The translations under genes and the position numbers were made by a program. Positions 59,431 to 64,000 of a stretch of DNA of 64,000 nucleotides are shown here, piece after piece. The stretch comes from Cryptomeria japonica. Taxonomy: Eukaryota > Streptophyta > Pinopsida > Cupressales > Cupressaceae. Within the stretch, counting starts at the first letter, position 1, and every line of letters begins with the position of its first letter. Location: positions 51,121,136 through 51,185,135 of the forward strand of contig NC_081414.1 of assembly GCF_030272615.1 (NCBI RefSeq), given 5' to 3'. The notes below the pieces were generated by a model that was not told the DNA's origin, did not search any database, and was given only the letters and a program-made list of their open reading frames with translations.

Positions 59431-60119
59431 AAACAATAAAAAAAAAGGAATTCACTTGTTTTATTTTGTAAATAGTTTTTTTTATATATATGCTTTTTAA
59501 TTTGCAAATTAGAATTTTTTTTTAGTAATTACTTTGGGGTTAAATTTCAAGTTAATTGCTAATAATTATTTTTGTTTAAATTTTAAGTTTAATTGCTAAT
59601 AATTGCAATTTAGGAAATGTTAATTCTTTCCTTAGTATAAATTTTAAGTTGTTGAAATAAACTTAGAAAAGTTTATAAATATTGGGGATTATTATGTAGT
59701 GAATTCATGATTAAATTATCCTTGGTAAATTTAATATTCATAAATTATATTTAATTAGAGTTATTCATTCCATTTAAGATCCATTGGGCACTTAGTTGAC
59801 CTTTAGAAATTAATTCACATTAATATGATTTGAATCGAATGCCTAAATTAATCACTATTTTTGGATTGCTTAATCATGCACGCAAGTTACACTATTCTTA
59901 TATCATGCAAATTACTTATAGATTAACTGCATTTATTTGACGTTATCACCTCCATGCAAGTACACATGTAATTATTAATATGCAAGTTTTTCGTATGCAA
60001 GTTATATTTCAAGCTATGGTTTTTATTCTACGTAATTCATCAAGTAGTTATTTCAATCGATTAAAATTATGCGCGTTCAATTAGTAATTGTTTTCAAGCA
60101 TGATGTTTTCATAGCTTCT
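59431..60119. other. AT-rich DNA
   Basis: No gene. A TTAATTGCTAATAATT phrase occurs twice near 59550-59605. Confidence 0.6.
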
Positions 60120-61440
60120 TCGTTAAAAAACTAAATAAAGGAAGATGGAAACCTAAACCTAGTAGCGTTCGGTATATACGGTGCCTCTAGGTCACGCTTA
60201 TGGGTAATGTCGTCATGTTGAACTACTGCACTTAACGCCTAATAAAGCTACATCAACGACGTATGTGGCATCATCCCTATAAATCATCGAGGAGTAATAA
60301 GGGACACTTGGAAGTTAAAATCCAAGGGGCGGGTAATCCCCCTTGGATCGATAATCTAATAAGATAATTTTTAAATGATTTTACATCCATTGAGATAAAC
60401 CATAGTAAACCCCCTTTAGGGTTGGTTAAGTAAAATGCTTTTATGAAATTGATTTTAATCTTGAAGAGATATTGGGGATGGACAATTTGGTCAAGGGTGA
60501 CGCTCATGATAGGCGTTAGGATGTAGTTGTTAGGCCACAAACAATAGGCCATCTTGAGCCTTTGTTAAGTGCTACCATCGTCGGTAGCAACCGCAGAGAA
60601 ACTGTCTGGGACATTGACCCTAGAAAGGGTTGCATACCCACTAATCAATTTACATCAAACCATAGAGTAGAAAATAGAACTACATACTTTACGCCTTGAT
60701 CCCGTGCCGAAGTGGGTATGTAGGCAGTCTTGGGATGGAGTTGTCCCTCGTACTCAGGCGTTCGTGGGTGGGGTCTAGGCTTGGTATAGAAGGATTGAAT
60801 AGAATCCTAATTTGAAAGATAAGTATAATAAAAAGGAAAAAGTAATTCAATGCATACTCAGAAGGAATCCCGTATGGATTCGTTTGACTTCCCAAGGCTT
60901 TAAGCCAAATTCCAAGGTGGAACTCAAGCTTGTATTATGTTATTTAATTACTCCTAAGGACAACAACCTCAGTGCACTTCTGTTAGAAGAGTGTAATACT
61001 TAGTGAGTTGCTCAGGACCCGAATGGTCTCGATGAGTCTAAGTCTCTGGCCAGAGCACCTTCTATCCCGATTGGATAGATGCCTACCTCGTATGGGTAGA
61101 TGCCTATCCCATATTGGATAGATGAAATCTTATGGACCGATGCCTACCCCGTATGGGTAGATGCCTATCCTGTATTGGATAGATGAAATCTTATGTCCCG
61201 TATGGACCGGTGCCTACCCCGTATGGGTAGATGCCTATCTCATATTGGATAGATGAAATATTATGTCCCGTATGGACCGATGCCTAACCCGTATGGTTAG
61301 ATGCTCATCCCGGATAGATGAATGCCTAATCCAAATGGATGGATGCCCAGAGTATGCAATTGAATCAAACACAATGATTAAATTAAACCAAAAAAAAAGA
61401 ATGGTCAATTTTGTTGAGTTAATTATGGTGGGTTATTACA
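60120..61440 (+). repeat. Gypsy-type LTR (R/U5 part) or solo LTR
   Basis: Contains CGCCTTGATCCCGTGCCGAAG and GTGGGTATGTAGGCAG (60694-60725), a phrase common in plant gypsy LTRs, and a probable end GGGTTATTACA at 61440. No PBS or coding frame follows, and the left edge is not visible. Confidence 0.5.
61061..61345 (+). repeat. Nested minisatellite with GGATAGATG/GTATGGGTAGATGCCTA units
   Basis: About four copies of a 60-75 bp unit, each made of two to three ~21-bp subunits of GTATGG(G)TAGATGCCTA(T/A)CC type. Degenerates at the right end. Confidence 0.9.
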
Positions 61441-62839
61441 TTTAGGAACCCGCATCCATAGTTCCTCATTTCCTAAAGTTGTCGACTACCCAACTATTCT
61501 CTGGCATCCTCGACTCTAAATGGTTCTTGTCCCTTCCATAATCGGTCGATTAGAGATTTTTAGAACTTGAGAACCCGCCAACCCATATGGTTCAAAGGTT
61601 TTGAAATCACCCAATGGTCCAACTTAAGGAATTCTTCATCTCTTGATGCATAGTCTTTTCAAGGTGTTTATATGTAAGGTGAATTAATGAATGATTATAT
61701 GTTGAAGAAATAAGGGTTTTTGGCATGATTTCCGAGATGATATGGAAGTATTTTCACCACCAAAAATTAAATGAAATTAATGTTGCCTCGGAGAGAACAT
61801 CAGTTAAATCGTGTGGATAGTATTGACATATTTTTTAAAAAAGGAATGGTATTACTGCATTGCTATGCAAAATTAATGTCATTCATCAATAAGTAAAAGG
61901 TGGCAACATTCCTAGTTTCTCCCCTTTTTATAAACTTAGCTAGAAAATAGTTACTTGACAAGTTGGTGCCCCTGTATATATGATATACATATTTTGGAAA
62001 GAGATAAGTGGAGATTCAAAATTCTCTCCTATAAGAATAAAATTGTTTGACTCATAACATAGTAATATTCATCCTACAGTAGGCCTTCAACATAATGGTG
62101 CTTCCAGGGGAGGGTCTGTTTTCTAGTTATACAATTAGGTGGGAATATGATAGAAAATCCACAAGAAGATAATCTTTTTGGGCTTATTGTTCTATCTTGG
62201 GAATGCCATGGTAGTGAAAGATAATTTGCGATGGTGACTTTAGTATTAGTCGAAGAAGAAGAGAAATCTTAAATGATTGATGCTCATATTCAACAAATGA
62301 TTGAAGAATCCAAAAAATCTACACTCCAAGATAATTGAGATATGGTGCCCTATTAGTGATGTAAGTCATACTTTTATGAGGTCTAAAATAAAGTAACTTG
62401 TATGTTTCCTTTTGAGAAAATGGTCATTTTCAAAGACCGATATTTTGAAGAACAGTTACAAAGTTTTATTTATATATAGCAATAGGTAGATGAGAGAAAA
62501 ATGTAAGGAAACTTGCAACCATCTTTATGACAATTTCCACATAGCCCATTTAAGATTTCAATCAAATCAATACATAGAAGCCATATGAAAAGAATAGACA
62601 ACATATCCATGAAAATGTGACACAAGATATATCTTGGGAAAAATCCAGCCTCCAAAAGCATCATCCATCATGTATTATCAGCAATGTGTCCATTACAATA
62701 CAAATATGGAAAGCTTCTAAAACCCAGCCATCAACAAGCCATCAACAAGCACTCCATGTGAACAAGCATGAATCCACACATCCCATGCCATGCTTCCTCC
62801 TTCATAAATGCTAACTTGACTAACTGACCAACCCAAACA
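61441..62839. other. Anonymous DNA
   Basis: No convincing gene. ORFs of 60-65 codons here have no domain character. Confidence 0.55.
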
Positions 62840-63220
62840 ACTACCCTTGTGGTTGCTTTTATAAACACAATCTCCCACTAAACCACCAAGTGGTATTACA
62901 TCAAACCATGTGACAATAAAATATAATATTTTTCCTACCTACCCTTGACCCACATTTAATATTGGTTACTTCATCACAATTACATTCCCCATTATTAAAT
63001 AAATATAATATAATAATACCAATGTGTCAATACAACTCATGAAGTGGTTACAAGAATATTCCAAGGGAATCTCTACATGTTGCACATCCATCTAGGTTCT
63101 TCTAGGTGCAACAATACAATATGATATTAAAATATAATTCTATGTCCACATCACAAAATAATAAAATAATATAACAATGAAACATTATTATGCAAGGTGT
63201 ACAACACCATTTTCCCAACA
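62840..63220 (-). repeat. Partial 3' LTR of a third copia-like element
   Basis: Minus-strand LTR start TGTTGGGAAAATGG at 63220 next to the PPT CAAGTGGGAGAA (63221-63232). Left edge of the LTR not determined. Confidence 0.55.
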
Positions 63221-64000
63221 TTCTCCCACTTGTTGTATACATTGCATAAGGGCCAAGAAGTAATCTGTCACATGAACAAGAGACTGATCTCCACGCACAT
63301 ATACCATCATGGAATCCAAGTGCTCAATGTGCTCAGTCAAGATACATGCAACAAGAAACAAAGTGACCACCATCTCATACATGAATGCTCCCACCCTCCA
63401 TCATGCCATTGTCATTGGACATGAAAAAGGACATCCAAAGAGAAAGCCACACAATTTGTCACAATAAATGATAAGTCTTGCACCAACTAATATCCAAATA
63501 CAAACACTAATCCAAAGGTATCCAATGCAAAGGTAGCTGTTTACATAGTTGAAATAACACCCACATCAAGTGCTAACACATCAACTATACATGCCTCCAA
63601 GGCATACAAACCAAGTGAATAACATCTCATCAACATATGCAACCTGTAACATGCAACCATAAGCCCCAATTGCAATACCTTCCGTGTATGTACACCAAGA
63701 AAATCCAATTGTATAGGTAATGTCAAAATCAGAAATGAATCCACTAACAACATATCATAGAAGTTTAACCATGTAGTATCAATAACATCCACATCAATAT
63801 GAACATCATGTAAACCAGTAACTTGCAAGTACCACTCTCACACCATGTCTTCAACATTCTCCCATGTTCTCCACACCAACAAAAGAAAGAGATAAAAGAA
63901 CCACTATGTCATCTCCCACATGACAACACATGAACACAAAACCAGTGAACACTCCAAACAACCTCCAACCAATGTAGTGTGAATACGAACATCCAAGAAG
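63221..64000 (-). mobile_element. 3' internal part of a copia-like element, continues past window
   Basis: After the PPT, minus-strand sequence of no recognisable RNase H or integrase content; the longest frame (63828-63541, 95 codons) has no domain. It may be the untranslated 3' part or a non-autonomous element. Confidence 0.4.

Noticed and set aside
59170-59455. Minus-strand ORFs in the GC-rich island as a gene
   Set aside because: No domain, no start context, and GC-rich composition alone lengthens ORFs.
60694-60725. CGCCTTGATCCCGTGCCGAAG as a tRNA or 5S gene piece
   Set aside because: The phrase is a common plant gypsy LTR motif and no cloverleaf or box A/C promoter is present.

Overview
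The window looks like nuclear DNA from a large-genome seed plant. It has low gene density, nested plant-type LTR retrotransposons (Ty1/copia and Ty3/gypsy Tat lineage), a plant L1-type LINE, a spliced phytocyanin (blue copper) gene and long AT/GA/GT microsatellites. A conifer-like genome would fit, but nothing in the sequence proves it. No bacterial, organellar, rRNA or tRNA genes were recognised. Almost everything is repeat-derived; the only recognisable non-transposon genes are a phytocyanin locus with one premature stop and a broken C-terminal fragment of another gene.

Layout: (1) 1-6758 is a large LTR element on the + strand whose 5' LTR is cut by the window edge. It encodes a four-zinc-knuckle Gag-like protein and a second reading frame of about 1,070 codons, with no protease, integrase, reverse transcriptase or RNase H. 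(2) 6759-9396 is an LTR remnant plus anonymous AT-rich DNA. (3) 9397-17349 is a nearly complete copia element on the minus strand with both LTRs, a canonical PBS, a PPT and gag-pro-int-RT-RH, inactivated by three stops and one frameshift. (4) 17350-22070 is AT-rich DNA with AT microsatellites and a roughly 450-bp tandem repeat. (5) 22076-22904 is the phytocyanin locus on the minus strand. (6) 22905-33806 is an old direct-duplication array. It carries three copies of the phytocyanin upstream segment, two of them next to long GA or GT/GA tracts, about ten copies of a 90-100 bp motif, and four tRNA-like SINE candidates. (7) 33813-47391 is a 13.6-kb Tat-lineage gypsy element on the minus strand, bounded by a 6-bp target duplication. 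It has an extra basic ORF before gag, gag-pro with a G-patch, RT, two RNase H domains, integrase, and a plus-strand (antisense) plant-mobile-domain ORF behind tandem-repeat leaders. Only the 3' LTR is evident. (8) 48588-55792 is a decayed minus-strand copia element; one LTR is split by a 5'-truncated LINE with a 12-bp target duplication, and its integrase region is interrupted by a gypsy-like solo LTR. (9) 55793-64000 holds AT-rich DNA, an unidentified 123-aa ORF, tandem repeats, a GC-rich island with a near-perfect hairpin, a gypsy-type LTR with a minisatellite, and the 3' end of a third copia-like element running off the window.

The most notable candidates are the pol-less Gag + long-ORF element at the left edge, which shares LTR ends, PBS spacing and PPT blocks with the adjacent copia element that may have mobilised it, and the Tat element, whose 3' LTR carries a TATA box pointing into the element toward the antisense ORF. 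Divergence figures are counted by eye; lineage assignments rest on motifs, not trees.
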